64,000 nucleotides of DNA from NCBI GenBank assembly GCA_963728875.1, contig CAVSLJ010000003.1, forward strand, positions 248,001 through 312,000. Reading direction: 5' to 3'. The position numbers were made by a program, and so were the translations under genes. This DNA is from DASUPK01 sp963728875. GTDB taxonomy: Bacteria; Actinomycetota; Thermoleophilia; Solirubrobacterales; 70-9. The notes under the pieces were generated by a model that ran no database searches, was not told the origin of the DNA, and was given only the letters and a program-made list of their open reading frames with translations. Of the stretch, positions 25,342 through 33,089 are shown in pieces. Within the stretch, counting starts at the first letter, position 1; every line of letters starts with the position of its first letter.

Positions 25342-25953
25342 GTGGCGGTCGCTCCGCGGCGGGCCGAGCGCTCCGAGCTGCCCGAGCTCGCGCAGATGCT
25401 GGCGCGGGCCTTTCACGAAGATCCGGTCGCGTCCTGGTCCGCTCGCCCCGACCACCTCCGCCCGCGCGTCCTGGAGCGGCTCTTCGGGATGCGGCTGCGC
25501 GACCTGTATCCGCGCGGAGAGGTCTGGACCGACGATGACCTGCGGAGCGTCGCGGTCTGGGCGGCGCCGGATCAATGGCACACGACCGTGCGGCAGGACG
25601 CCGCCTACGCCAGCTGCCTGCTCCACCCCAGGCTCGCGCTGCGGATGCCGATGGTGGTCACCGGGCTGCTCCGGGCCCAGAGGCTGCATCCGGATGAGCC
25701 GCCCCACTGGTATCTGGCGATTCTGGGGACCGACCCGGCAGCTCAGGGTCAGGGCCTCGGCTCGGCGATGATGGGGCCGATCCTCGAGGAGTGCGACCGC
25801 GACGGCGTCGGCGCCTATCTCGAGTCATCGAAGGAGCAGAACCTGGACTTCTACGCCCGTCACGGGTTCCGCGTGACCTCGGAGAAGACGCTGCCGCGCG
25901 GCCCCCGCCTCTGGCCGATGTGGCGGGACCCGAGTGGGAATCAGCGCGTGTAG
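25342..25953 (+). CDS. GNAT family N-acetyltransferase
   Basis: A 203-residue acetyltransferase. The acetyl-CoA motif A is HWYLAILGTDPAAQGQGLGSAMM (the Q/RxxGxG/A loop as QGQGLGSA), followed by CDRDGVGAYLESSKEQNLDFYARHGF, the usual motif B. Acceptor substrate unknown. GTG start at 25342. Its last codons overlap the convergent lipoprotein gene by 13 bases. Confidence 0.9.
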   Translation: MAVAPRRAERSELPELAQMLARAFHEDPVASWSARPDHLRPRVLERLFGMRLRDLYPRGEVWTDDDLRSVAVWAAPDQWHTTVRQDAAYASCLLHPRLALRMPMVVTGLLRAQRLHPDEPPHWYLAILGTDPAAQGQGLGSAMMGPILEECDRDGVGAYLESSKEQNLDFYARHGFRVTSEKTLPRGPRLWPMWRDPSGNQRV

Positions 25954-26714
25954 CTGATCAGGTCCTCCCGCTCGGACTCGCCTGAGACCGAGACAGCGAC
26001 CACCGGTCCGACGCCCTTCGCGTAGAGCTTGTACTCGGACACGTCGGGCTCGATCGGGGTCGTGTCATCGATCAGGAGCGCGCCGGTGAAGTGGCCGGCG
26101 GGTGCCTCGACCTGCTGGTCGAGCGCGAGCACCTTGGCGCGGTCCTCGGCGTACCCGGCGTAGTACTCCTCGCGGTACGTCATCCCGACCTGCGGGTTGG
26201 CCGGCAGCGCGATCCCGGCGTCCGCCCCGTTCCTGCCGGCCTCGAAGGATCCGCTCGTGTCCTTCTCGCCGTTGGTGAACTCGGCGGTGTTCTCGCCGAA
26301 GTACCAGATGTTCCCGTCCGAGTCCTGGGCGTACCAGTCGTCCGTGATCTCTGACGGCTTGCCGTGGTCATAGACGACGTCGCGAACCACCCTGGCGGTG
26401 ACGCCGTCGGCGATCTTCTTCGTCTGGTTCTCGACGGTGATCGTCTCCTGGAGCGACTCGCCCTGGGGATTGCTGACGTGGACGTGCCATTGCGCCCCGA
26501 CCGGCATCGGCCAGTAGGGGTTGTCGATGGTGGTCGAGAAGTCGGCCGGATTCAGATTTGACGGCTCGCTCGTCTGCGGGAGTGTGTTCACGCCGGATTG
26601 CGCGGCCGCCGAGGACGTGTCGTTGCCCGACGAACCGCACCCGGCGAGCGCGGGGAGCAGGACGGCGACTCCCGCCATCGCCGCTCCCACGCGCCTGATC
26701 GCCCGGGCTCTCAT
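25941..26714 (-). CDS. Lipoprotein of unknown function
   Basis: A 257-residue lipoprotein: signal AAMAGVAVLLPALAGCGSSG with lipobox LAGC (Cys about 26). The mature domain is beta-rich and contains DNPYWPMPVGAQWHVHV and GMTYREEYYAGYAEDRAKVL. Similar exported proteins are found next to PepSY or sensor systems in actinobacteria, but I cannot name the family. It starts immediately after the PepSY gene stop and closes the seven-gene minus-strand cluster that begins at 32171. Confidence 0.78.
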   Translation of the reverse strand: MRARAIRRVGAAMAGVAVLLPALAGCGSSGNDTSSAAAQSGVNTLPQTSEPSNLNPADFSTTIDNPYWPMPVGAQWHVHVSNPQGESLQETITVENQTKKIADGVTARVVRDVVYDHGKPSEITDDWYAQDSDGNIWYFGENTAEFTNGEKDTSGSFEAGRNGADAGIALPANPQVGMTYREEYYAGYAEDRAKVLALDQQVEAPAGHFTGALLIDDTTPIEPDVSEYKLYAKGVGPVVAVSVSGESEREDLISYTR

Positions 26715-27059
26715 CTAATTACCTCCCTGGTCCTCGCCGTCGGCCTCCGCGACCACCAGCTTGTAGCTCTGGTCCAGGCGGACGTCGACGGTGCTGCCAT
26801 CGGGCTTGGCGACCTCGACCTCCCAGGTGGCGCCGTTCTCCGAATCGCGCTCCACGGAGTTGGCATGGCTGCCCGGGTAGATCGCAAGGGCGGCGGCCGT
26901 CGCCTGATCTGCGCCGGGGCCGGTCGCCCCACCCTCATCGCCCCCGTTGGTCGCGATCGCGGTGCCGGCGCCCGCCGCAGCCAGGGCGAGCACGGAGCCG
27001 CCGGCGATCACGTACTTCCGTGACCAGTGCATCTCCTTCTCCTTTGCTGGATTGGTCAT
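26715..27059 (-). CDS. PepSY-domain exported protein
   Basis: A 114-residue protein with an N-terminal membrane or signal segment (VIAGGSVLALAAAGAGTAIA) and a compact PepSY-like domain: ATAAALAIYPGSHANSVERD, then TWEVEVAKPDGSTVDVRLDQSYKLV. PepSY domains often modulate proteases or sensor kinases at the membrane surface. Located 45 bases after the histidine kinase gene, it may modulate that kinase (inference). Confidence 0.82.
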   Translation of the reverse strand: MTNPAKEKEMHWSRKYVIAGGSVLALAAAGAGTAIATNGGDEGGATGPGADQATAAALAIYPGSHANSVERDSENGATWEVEVAKPDGSTVDVRLDQSYKLVVAEADGEDQGGN

Positions 27060-27104
27060 TGCGCCACCGTTCTACGGACACGGGATGAATCGACCGTGAA
27101 AGCG

Positions 27105-28454
27105 TCAGCGGGGGAGCTCGATCCAGACGTCGGCACCGTCACGGTTCGCTGCGTGGGCGCTGCCGCGATGCGCGCGGGCGATCGCGTCGACGATCGCCAA
27201 GCCGAGGCCGGTGCCGTCGCCGCCGCGAGCCGGATCGGCGCGGCTGAATCGCTCGAAGGCCTGATCGAGGAACTCGGGGGGGAACCCAGGGCCGCGATCG
27301 GAGACGTGGATCTCGAGATCTCCGTCGGTCTGGTTGGTGCTCAGGGTGATCTCCCCCGCCCCATGCTCGATTGCGTTCTCGACCAGGTTGGTGAGCGCCT
27401 GCTCGAGGCGGACCGGATCAGCGTCGACAACCAGGCCATTGACCGGTCTCACGACAAGCGAGCGGCCGGATTCATCGAGGCGCGCGGCGAAGCGCTTGCG
27501 CACGTCGCCCAGCAGATCGGAGACCTGAACCCTCCGCAGGTGCAGCGCCAGCTTCCCCTGGTGCGAGCGGGCCAGGACAAGCAGGTCCTCGGCCAGCGCG
27601 CTGAGCCGGTCAACTTCGACGATCGCCGAGGCGACCGCCGAACGCATCTCCTCCGGGGTCTTCGCGTAGCGGAGGGCAAGCTCGAGCTCGGTCTTGTGCA
27701 GTGCCAGCGGCGTACGCAGCTCGTGGCTCGCGTCGTCGACAAAGGTGCGCTCGCGCTCCAGCGCAACCTCGAGACGGCTGAGCATTCCATTCAGCGTCTC
27801 GCCGAGCCTGCGGAGCTCGTCGTCGGCCTCGGGCAATGGCAAGCGGTCGTCGGGCTCAGCGGCCGAGATCTCGGCAGCGCGGCGCCTCATCGCCTCGACC
27901 GGCCGGAACGCCGTCCCCGAGACCGCGTACCCGGCCAGAGAGGCGAGCAGCAGGGCAACCGGGCCGCCGATCAGCAGGATGGTTCGCAGGTTCCGGAGCG
28001 ACTCGTTCCGGTCGTCGAGCGTCGCGGCGACCACGACGACGTAAGTCTGGCCGCGCCCCGAAGCGGGACGCGCCAGGAGTCTCGCCTCACCCTGGATGCT
28101 GCGGACGTGGGGACGGGTCACGACGAACGATTCCCCTGCGGCCCGCCCTGCCTCGGCGGGCGTCAACTGCGGGTTGTTGCCAAGTTGGGGCGTGGTCGCA
28201 TAGATCCGTCCATCGGCGGTGAGCACCTGAGCGAAGCTCTCTTCTCGGCCCAACAGCTGCACGGACCTGCTCAGGTCACGGTGAGCCACCAGCGACGCGA
28301 TGTCGTCCCCATGGGTCCGCAGACTCTGATCGATCTGCTCGCTGAGTTCGCTGTCAAAGCGTGAGTAGACGAAGAACCCGAGCGCGGTCAGCAGAATCGC
28401 CATCACGATCGTGAAGGCCAGCGTCACCCTGAGCCTGATCGGCACCCTGCTCAC
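27105..28454 (-). CDS. Two-component sensor histidine kinase
   Basis: A 449-residue membrane kinase. Membrane segments near 10-28 (LAFTIVMAILLTALGFFVY) and 155-175 flank an extracytoplasmic sensor, then HAMP, the H-box DDASHELRTPLALHKTELEL, N-box LTNLVENAIEHG and G-boxes DRGPGFP and GTGLGLAIV. All catalytic motifs are intact. GTG start overlaps the response regulator stop (GTGA). The neighbouring ABC, LolA-like and PepSY genes suggest an envelope-stress or export signal. Confidence 0.94.
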   Translation of the reverse strand: MSRVPIRLRVTLAFTIVMAILLTALGFFVYSRFDSELSEQIDQSLRTHGDDIASLVAHRDLSRSVQLLGREESFAQVLTADGRIYATTPQLGNNPQLTPAEAGRAAGESFVVTRPHVRSIQGEARLLARPASGRGQTYVVVVAATLDDRNESLRNLRTILLIGGPVALLLASLAGYAVSGTAFRPVEAMRRRAAEISAAEPDDRLPLPEADDELRRLGETLNGMLSRLEVALERERTFVDDASHELRTPLALHKTELELALRYAKTPEEMRSAVASAIVEVDRLSALAEDLLVLARSHQGKLALHLRRVQVSDLLGDVRKRFAARLDESGRSLVVRPVNGLVVDADPVRLEQALTNLVENAIEHGAGEITLSTNQTDGDLEIHVSDRGPGFPPEFLDQAFERFSRADPARGGDGTGLGLAIVDAIARAHRGSAHAANRDGADVWIELPR

Positions 28455-29134
28455 TTCGACCCACCGTCCTCCCGCAACCGGTAGCCGGCGCCTCGCACGG
28501 TCTGGATCGACTCGACCCCGAAAGGCTTGTCGACCTTCTTTCTCACCAGCCGCACGTAGGAGTCGACGATGTTCGAGCGATTCTCGTACTCGTAGTCCCA
28601 GGCGTGCTCAAGCAGCTGGAAGCGGGAGAGGACCTCGCCCGGGCGCCGCATGAAGACCTCGAGCACCGCGAACTCCTTGGCCGAGAGGTCGATCTCGTCC
28701 TCCCCCCTCCAGACCTGGCGCTTCGCAGGGTCCAGGCGAAGGTCACCGACCCGGAGCTCCGGCGAACGCTGCCCGTTTCCGCGCCTGGCGAGGGCGCGCA
28801 ACCGCGCGAGCAGCTCCGCGTAGGAGAAGGGCTTGACGAGGTAGTCGTCAGCGCCCGCGTCGAGGCCTGCTACGCGGTCGGGCACCCCGTCGCGCGCCGT
28901 CAGCATCAGGATCGGCGAGATCACCCCGTCGTCCCGGAGGCGGCGGCAGACCTCGAGGCCGTCTATGCCGGGCAGCATCAGGTCGAGGACGATCGCGTCG
29001 TATTCCGTTGAGCCCGCCATCCAGAGCGCGTCCTCCCCGTTGCCGGCCAGATCGGCCGCTATCCCCTCCTGCCGCAGTCCCCTGCGGATCAGGCCGGCCA
29101 TCTTGCCCTCGTCCTCGACGATCAGCACACGCAT
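28451..29134 (-). CDS. OmpR-family response regulator
   Basis: A 227-residue regulator. Receiver domain MRVLIVEDEGKMAGLIRRGL with the phospho-acceptor in AIVLDLMLPGIDG and conserved Lys in YLVKPFSYAELLAR. A winged-helix output domain follows (LSAKEFAVLEVFMRRPGEVLS to VRGAGYRL). It sits 53 bases downstream of the ABC permease gene and overlaps the kinase. Likely to regulate this cluster or its own promoter. Confidence 0.95.
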   Translation of the reverse strand: MRVLIVEDEGKMAGLIRRGLRQEGIAADLAGNGEDALWMAGSTEYDAIVLDLMLPGIDGLEVCRRLRDDGVISPILMLTARDGVPDRVAGLDAGADDYLVKPFSYAELLARLRALARRGNGQRSPELRVGDLRLDPAKRQVWRGEDEIDLSAKEFAVLEVFMRRPGEVLSRFQLLEHAWDYEYENRSNIVDSYVRLVRKKVDKPFGVESIQTVRGAGYRLREDGGSK

Positions 29135-29187
29135 TTGAGCTCACCGAGATTGTCCCGCGAAGATGAACGGGGGATGAAAGGGGGCCC

Positions 29188-30006
29188 CTAGCTCTCAGCG
29201 ACGTCCCGACGGAGAAACACCAGCGCAGCCGCAGCCAATGCCGGGAGCCCGTACAGACCGCAGACCCAGAGGGACCGCAGGATCGGGTCCCAGTCAGCCG
29301 GCGTCCGCAGCAGGCCCTGCCAGGCGTTGAATTGGGTGCTGAGCAGATAGGGGTGCAGCCCGCTCAGCCCGGGCAGAATCCCGACCAGCTGGACGAGGAG
29401 GGAGAACATCAGTGTTCCGACGATCGCCGCTCCGCTGTTTCGGAAGACCGTCGAGAGCAGGAGTCCGATGCAGGCGATCGCGAGTATGGGGAGCAGATAT
29501 ACGAGCAGGCTGGCCCCGACCAGCTCGAGTCCCTTCGGTGCAGAGACGACAGTCCCCGAGAGAGTGGTGACGGGGTTGAAGCCCGAGGCGAGGATTCCCG
29601 CCCCCAGCGCGACCGCGCCGGCGATCGCGATGGCGAACACCGCATAGGTGATCGCCGCCAAGGCCTTCCCCGCGAACACCTGGTGGCGCTCGACCGAGCG
29701 GGTCAGGATCATTTTGAGCGTCGCGTTGCGGTCCTCGGAGGCGAATATGTCCCCGGCGACGAGAGCGGTGATCAATGGAAACAGCCAGATCGAGCCGAAG
29801 AGCAGGAGGACCAGGGGCACCGCGAGCCCGGTGTCGTGGACGTACTTGCCGAAGGCGACGTCATTGGGGCGTCCCCCGCCAGTCACGAGGGCGATCACGA
29901 AGATGATCGGAACCGCGGCGGCCGCCCCGAGGCCGAGGTAGGTCCGCTTCTGGGCGCGGAGCTTTCGCAGCTCCCAGCGATAGACGGTCAACACACCGGG
30001 CTTCAC
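29188..30006 (-). CDS. ABC-2 type transporter permease
   Basis: A 272-residue membrane protein with six predicted segments. It shares VYRWELRKLRAQKRTY, LVAGDIFASEDRNATLKMILTRS and VFAGKALAAI with the permease at 10098-11435, so both derive from one ancestor, but lacks that protein's long C-terminal tail. The GTG start overlaps the ATPase stop (GTGA). Together with that ATPase it should form an exporter. Confidence 0.9.
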   Translation of the reverse strand: MKPGVLTVYRWELRKLRAQKRTYLGLGAAAAVPIIFVIALVTGGGRPNDVAFGKYVHDTGLAVPLVLLLFGSIWLFPLITALVAGDIFASEDRNATLKMILTRSVERHQVFAGKALAAITYAVFAIAIAGAVALGAGILASGFNPVTTLSGTVVSAPKGLELVGASLLVYLLPILAIACIGLLLSTVFRNSGAAIVGTLMFSLLVQLVGILPGLSGLHPYLLSTQFNAWQGLLRTPADWDPILRSLWVCGLYGLPALAAAALVFLRRDVAES

Positions 30007-30962
30007 GCCAACTCCTCGATCAGGTGCTTCGTGTGGGTGGCCCGCTCGCGCCCGTCGCCCTCGGTGAGCTGGAAGAAGAGGTCCTCGAGCGTCGCCTGGT
30101 GGGGTGTCAGCTCCACGACCGGCGCCCGCGATTCCGCCAACGCGACCGAGAGCGCCGCGACGGCATCCTCGTCTTCGGCCTTGAAGGCCAAGGCTGCGTC
30201 GGATGTCTCGAGCACCTCGATGCCGGGCTGGGCCGCGCAGACCTCCCTGGCCCTCGCATCGTCGGTGGTCCTCAACCGATAGCTGACGCCGGCGTTGCTG
30301 CGAAGCTCGGCGAGCGACCCCTCGTAGGCCACCCGACCGCTGCGGATGATCGCCACACGGTTGCAGAGCTCCTCCACCTCGTTCATCTGGTGACTGGAGA
30401 GCAGGACCGTGATCCCGCGCTCGCCGAGATCGCGAATCAGCGTCCGCATGTCTCGCATTCCCGCCGGGTCGAGGCCGGTGGCCGGCTCGTCCAGCAGCAG
30501 CAGGCGAGGGCTGCGGAGGAGCGCAGATGCGATGCCCAGGCGCTGCCTCATGCCATGTGAATAACCCTTGACCTTGTCCTTCGCGCGGTCTTGGAGCTCG
30601 ACGATCTCCAGAACCTCGTCGAGGGTCGCCCTTTCGTCCCCGCCGTCAAACGCCGCGCAGAGCTTCAGATTGTCCAGCCCGCTCAGGTATGGGTAGAACA
30701 TCGGCGCCTCGACGAAGCCCGCGACCCCTTCCAGCGCCGCGACGCTGATCTGCGGATCCCGGCCGAAGAGCCGCACGGATCCCGCGCTTGGCCGGATCAG
30801 TCCGAGCATCATCCGCAGCGAAGTCGTCTTGCCGGCTCCGTTCGGCCCCAAATAGCCGAACACGTCGCGGGAGTTGACGGTCAGGTCGACGTCGTCGACC
30901 GCGCTGATCTCCCCGTAGCGCTTGACGAGCCCCCGGACCTCAATCGGTGGAGACTCCGCCAT
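30003..30962 (-). CDS. ABC transporter ATP-binding protein
   Basis: A 319-residue ATPase: Walker A GPNGAGKTTSLR, signature YSHGMRQRLGIASAL, Walker B LLLLDEPATGLDP and switch LLSSHQMNEVEELC. The C-terminal 100 residues form an accessory domain. It is similar to the ATPase at 9139-10095. It lies 3 bases after the LolA-like gene and overlaps the permease gene. ABC exporters next to two-component systems often respond to envelope-active compounds. Confidence 0.93.
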   Translation of the reverse strand: MAESPPIEVRGLVKRYGEISAVDDVDLTVNSRDVFGYLGPNGAGKTTSLRMMLGLIRPSAGSVRLFGRDPQISVAALEGVAGFVEAPMFYPYLSGLDNLKLCAAFDGGDERATLDEVLEIVELQDRAKDKVKGYSHGMRQRLGIASALLRSPRLLLLDEPATGLDPAGMRDMRTLIRDLGERGITVLLSSHQMNEVEELCNRVAIIRSGRVAYEGSLAELRSNAGVSYRLRTTDDARAREVCAAQPGIEVLETSDAALAFKAEDEDAVAALSVALAESRAPVVELTPHQATLEDLFFQLTEGDGRERATHTKHLIEELA

Positions 30963-30965
30963 CGA

Positions 30966-32171
30966 CTACAGGTTCTGCGCGGCGGCCAGCACGGTGGCCG
31001 GCGGAGCAGAGGCGAGAACCGTGTACTCGACGCCGTTGCGCTGGAACCTCACCATGGACCCGAGGGCGGTGTCGAGCTCCTGGCCCTGGGCTCCGTTCAC
31101 CGAGACCTGCGGAAGGCTGAGCTGACCGTGGTCGCCGCTCGACGCGGACGAGCCGTCAGACGCCTCGGCCGGTTGCTCGATCACGGCGAGCCCGCCGAGG
31201 CCCTTCCCATAGGTGACCAGGGCTCCGGCGTCCTTTCCGCTCTGGATCAGCCGGATTTCACTCTGCGGTAGCCCAGAGAGCGTGTGGGGGGCGGTGACCG
31301 GGAAGGAGATCCGCTGCTGCACTGCCTGCAGCCCGGTGACCGGCTTCGCATCGCTTGTGCCGCTGTCTCGGTGTGCCGGCGGGCTGACATCGGTCACCTG
31401 GGCATCGGGCGGTGGGGTGACATCGAAGACGGAGGACGGAACGGCGCCGTAGGAGATGTCGGTGACCTTCAGCTCGAGCACCGGCGAGCTGTCGCCCTTC
31501 GCGTAGACCGAAACCCGCAATGGCGTGCCGTGTGTCGCGTCCCAGGCGAGCTCGGCGCCGCCGAGAAGCCCCGCGTTGCTCTTGGGCTCGACGCGGACGT
31601 TGTAGGCCGGCCGGCCTGCGATATCGGTCGGCTCGGCTCCGCCGACCGCGGCGTGCTCGGCAAGCTTGGCGATCCCCTTCTTGACCTGCTCAAGGGAAGG
31701 CGGCTGCTCCCTCGCCGTGCCGGCCCCGTCACCGTCGCCATGGCCGGCGGGGAGGGTCCCCCTGTAGACGGTGTTTGATCCGGAGTCGTAGACGAACCAG
31801 CGGTGTCCGTCCGAGAGGACCTGGCTGTCGCTCGTCGCGCCCTCGGCGCTCGAGTCCGCCTGGAGCTCGAGGCGGAGCTGCCCGTCGGAGGTGGCCCAGA
31901 GCCGTCCGGAGGCGCCGGTCAGAAGCGGATCCGCGCCCTGCACGTCGGAGCCGGTGATCAGATCGTTGGTGAATTCGATGCGCGCGGTTACCCCCTGGAC
32001 AGTGGGCGCCGTGAGCGCGTCGCGCACAGCAACCGGCAGGGGCTCCGCCGGAGGCTTGGGCCCGCCACCGGTTGCGGCGATGGCCAGCGCGGTGGCTCCG
32101 ACCCCGACGGCCACGGTCGCAGCACAGAGGGCGATCAACCGACCCGTGGAGATGCGGCGCAGATACTTCAC
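30966..32171 (-). CDS. LolA-like exported protein (first gene of the TCS/ABC cluster)
   Basis: A 401-residue protein with one N-terminal membrane or signal segment (LIALCAATVAVGVGATALAIA) and an extracytoplasmic domain that resembles LolA/RseB-type lipid-binding folds: VTARIEFTNDLITG, GRLWATSDGQLRLELQAD, DGHRWFVYDSGSNTVYRG, and ELAWDATHGTPLRVSVYAKGD. The C-terminal third is a second beta domain. In actinobacteria such proteins are predicted to sense or carry lipids; that is inference here. GTG start. It heads the seven-gene cluster 32171-25941. Confidence 0.75.
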   Translation of the reverse strand: MKYLRRISTGRLIALCAATVAVGVGATALAIAATGGGPKPPAEPLPVAVRDALTAPTVQGVTARIEFTNDLITGSDVQGADPLLTGASGRLWATSDGQLRLELQADSSAEGATSDSQVLSDGHRWFVYDSGSNTVYRGTLPAGHGDGDGAGTAREQPPSLEQVKKGIAKLAEHAAVGGAEPTDIAGRPAYNVRVEPKSNAGLLGGAELAWDATHGTPLRVSVYAKGDSSPVLELKVTDISYGAVPSSVFDVTPPPDAQVTDVSPPAHRDSGTSDAKPVTGLQAVQQRISFPVTAPHTLSGLPQSEIRLIQSGKDAGALVTYGKGLGGLAVIEQPAEASDGSSASSGDHGQLSLPQVSVNGAQGQELDTALGSMVRFQRNGVEYTVLASAPPATVLAAAQNL

Positions 32172-32230
32172 CCCACAAAGGCTACGCCTCGTCCCTAATG
32201 ACCTGTCGTCAGCCGGCGCGCGGGTCGGGT

Positions 32231-32236
32231 TAGCCT
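32231..32236 (+). promoter_or_regulatory. Predicted -10 element of a leaderless transcript
   Basis: TAGCCT ends 6 bases before the ATG at 32243, with no ribosome site between. Same arrangement as at 7508 and 36786. Confidence 0.5.
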
Positions 32237-32242
32237 GAACGC

Positions 32243-32896
32243 ATGGCCGACATCACCACGATCGCCGAGCTCGGGACCGCCGGTGGAACGCTGATCTTGG
32301 CCGTGGCCACATTCGGCTCCGTGCGCTCGGCGAACCGGGCCGCCAGGGTCGCTGAGCGCTCGCTCCAGCTCGGCCTGCGGCCGCTGCTGGTCGAATCACG
32401 GCGCGAGGACCCGCCCGAGCCCGCGATCTTCGGCTCGGGAAAGGTCCTCATGCCCGGCAATGGCCTTGCCTGCGTCGAGCACGATGGAGACAACATCGTG
32501 ATGGCCATCCCGCTGCGCAACGTCGGCGCCGGCATGGCGATCCTGCACGGCTGGCATGTCGTCGGGGGGTGGCGCCGGGAGCGCCTGGAGGTCCACCCGG
32601 ACCTCGACGAGTTCCGCCAGCAGCTGCGGGATCTCTACGTCCCGCCGTCGGATACGGGCTTCTGGCAAGCCAGTGTTCGCGGCCCCGAGGACAGCTACCG
32701 CGCTCCGGTGGAGGCGGCTCTGAACGGCGAGGAGGAGGGCTTCTCGGTCTTCCTCCTCTATGGAGATCACGAGGGCGGCCAGCGGACGATCAGCCGCTTC
32801 GGGCTAAGAGCCCACGAGGAGGAGGGCCGCTGGTTCTGCTCGGTGACGCGCCACTGGAGCCTCGAGGGCCCCGACCCCAGGGCCGACGCGCACTAG
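32243..32896 (+). CDS. Hypothetical protein with one N-terminal membrane segment
   Basis: A 217-residue protein. Residues about 5-25 (TIAELGTAGGTLILAVATFGSV) are likely a membrane anchor, followed by a short charged helix and a beta-rich domain containing AIPLRNVGAGMAILHGWHV and a C-terminal strand set. I recognise similar proteins only as uncharacterised actinobacterial ones. Divergent from the LolA-like gene; translation appears leaderless. Its stop overlaps a possible 34-residue gene on the other strand. Confidence 0.75.
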   Translation: MADITTIAELGTAGGTLILAVATFGSVRSANRAARVAERSLQLGLRPLLVESRREDPPEPAIFGSGKVLMPGNGLACVEHDGDNIVMAIPLRNVGAGMAILHGWHVVGGWRRERLEVHPDLDEFRQQLRDLYVPPSDTGFWQASVRGPEDSYRAPVEAALNGEEEGFSVFLLYGDHEGGQRTISRFGLRAHEEEGRWFCSVTRHWSLEGPDPRADAH

Positions 32897-32997
32897 GAGT
32901 ACTTGCCGAAACCGAAGAAGGCGGCCACGCCCGGTGCGACCAGACGTGCGTTGAGTGCGCCCACCGCGCCGGCGAGGATGAGCCAGATGCTCGGCAT
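32893..32997 (-). CDS. Possible 34-residue hydrophobic peptide
   Basis: MPSIWLILAGAVGALNARLV is followed by a second hydrophobic stretch ending AAFFGFGKYS. An AGAGGA site lies 7 bases upstream of the ATG. The peptide has the make-up of a small one-segment membrane protein. There is no homology evidence and the overlap with the plus-strand gene end is four bases. A chance reading frame is possible. Confidence 0.4.
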   Translation of the reverse strand: MPSIWLILAGAVGALNARLVAPGVAAFFGFGKYS

Positions 32998-33040
32998 GCG
33001 TGCATCCTCTACCCCCAACCGGCGGACTTCATCCGTGATA

Positions 33041-33072
33041 GCAGGCAGGTCGCCTGCGGTTTTCCCGCAGGG
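33041..33072. terminator. Two mutually exclusive hairpins after the beta-helix gene
   Basis: CCTGCGG (33053-33059) pairs with CCGCAGG (33065-33071), while GCAGGC (33041-33046) can instead pair with GCCTGC (33052-33057). They sit 18-50 bases beyond the stop of the minus-strand beta-helix gene. No U-run on that strand, so terminator status is tentative. Confidence 0.4.
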
Positions 33073-33089
33073 CCAATCGGGACTTGCCG

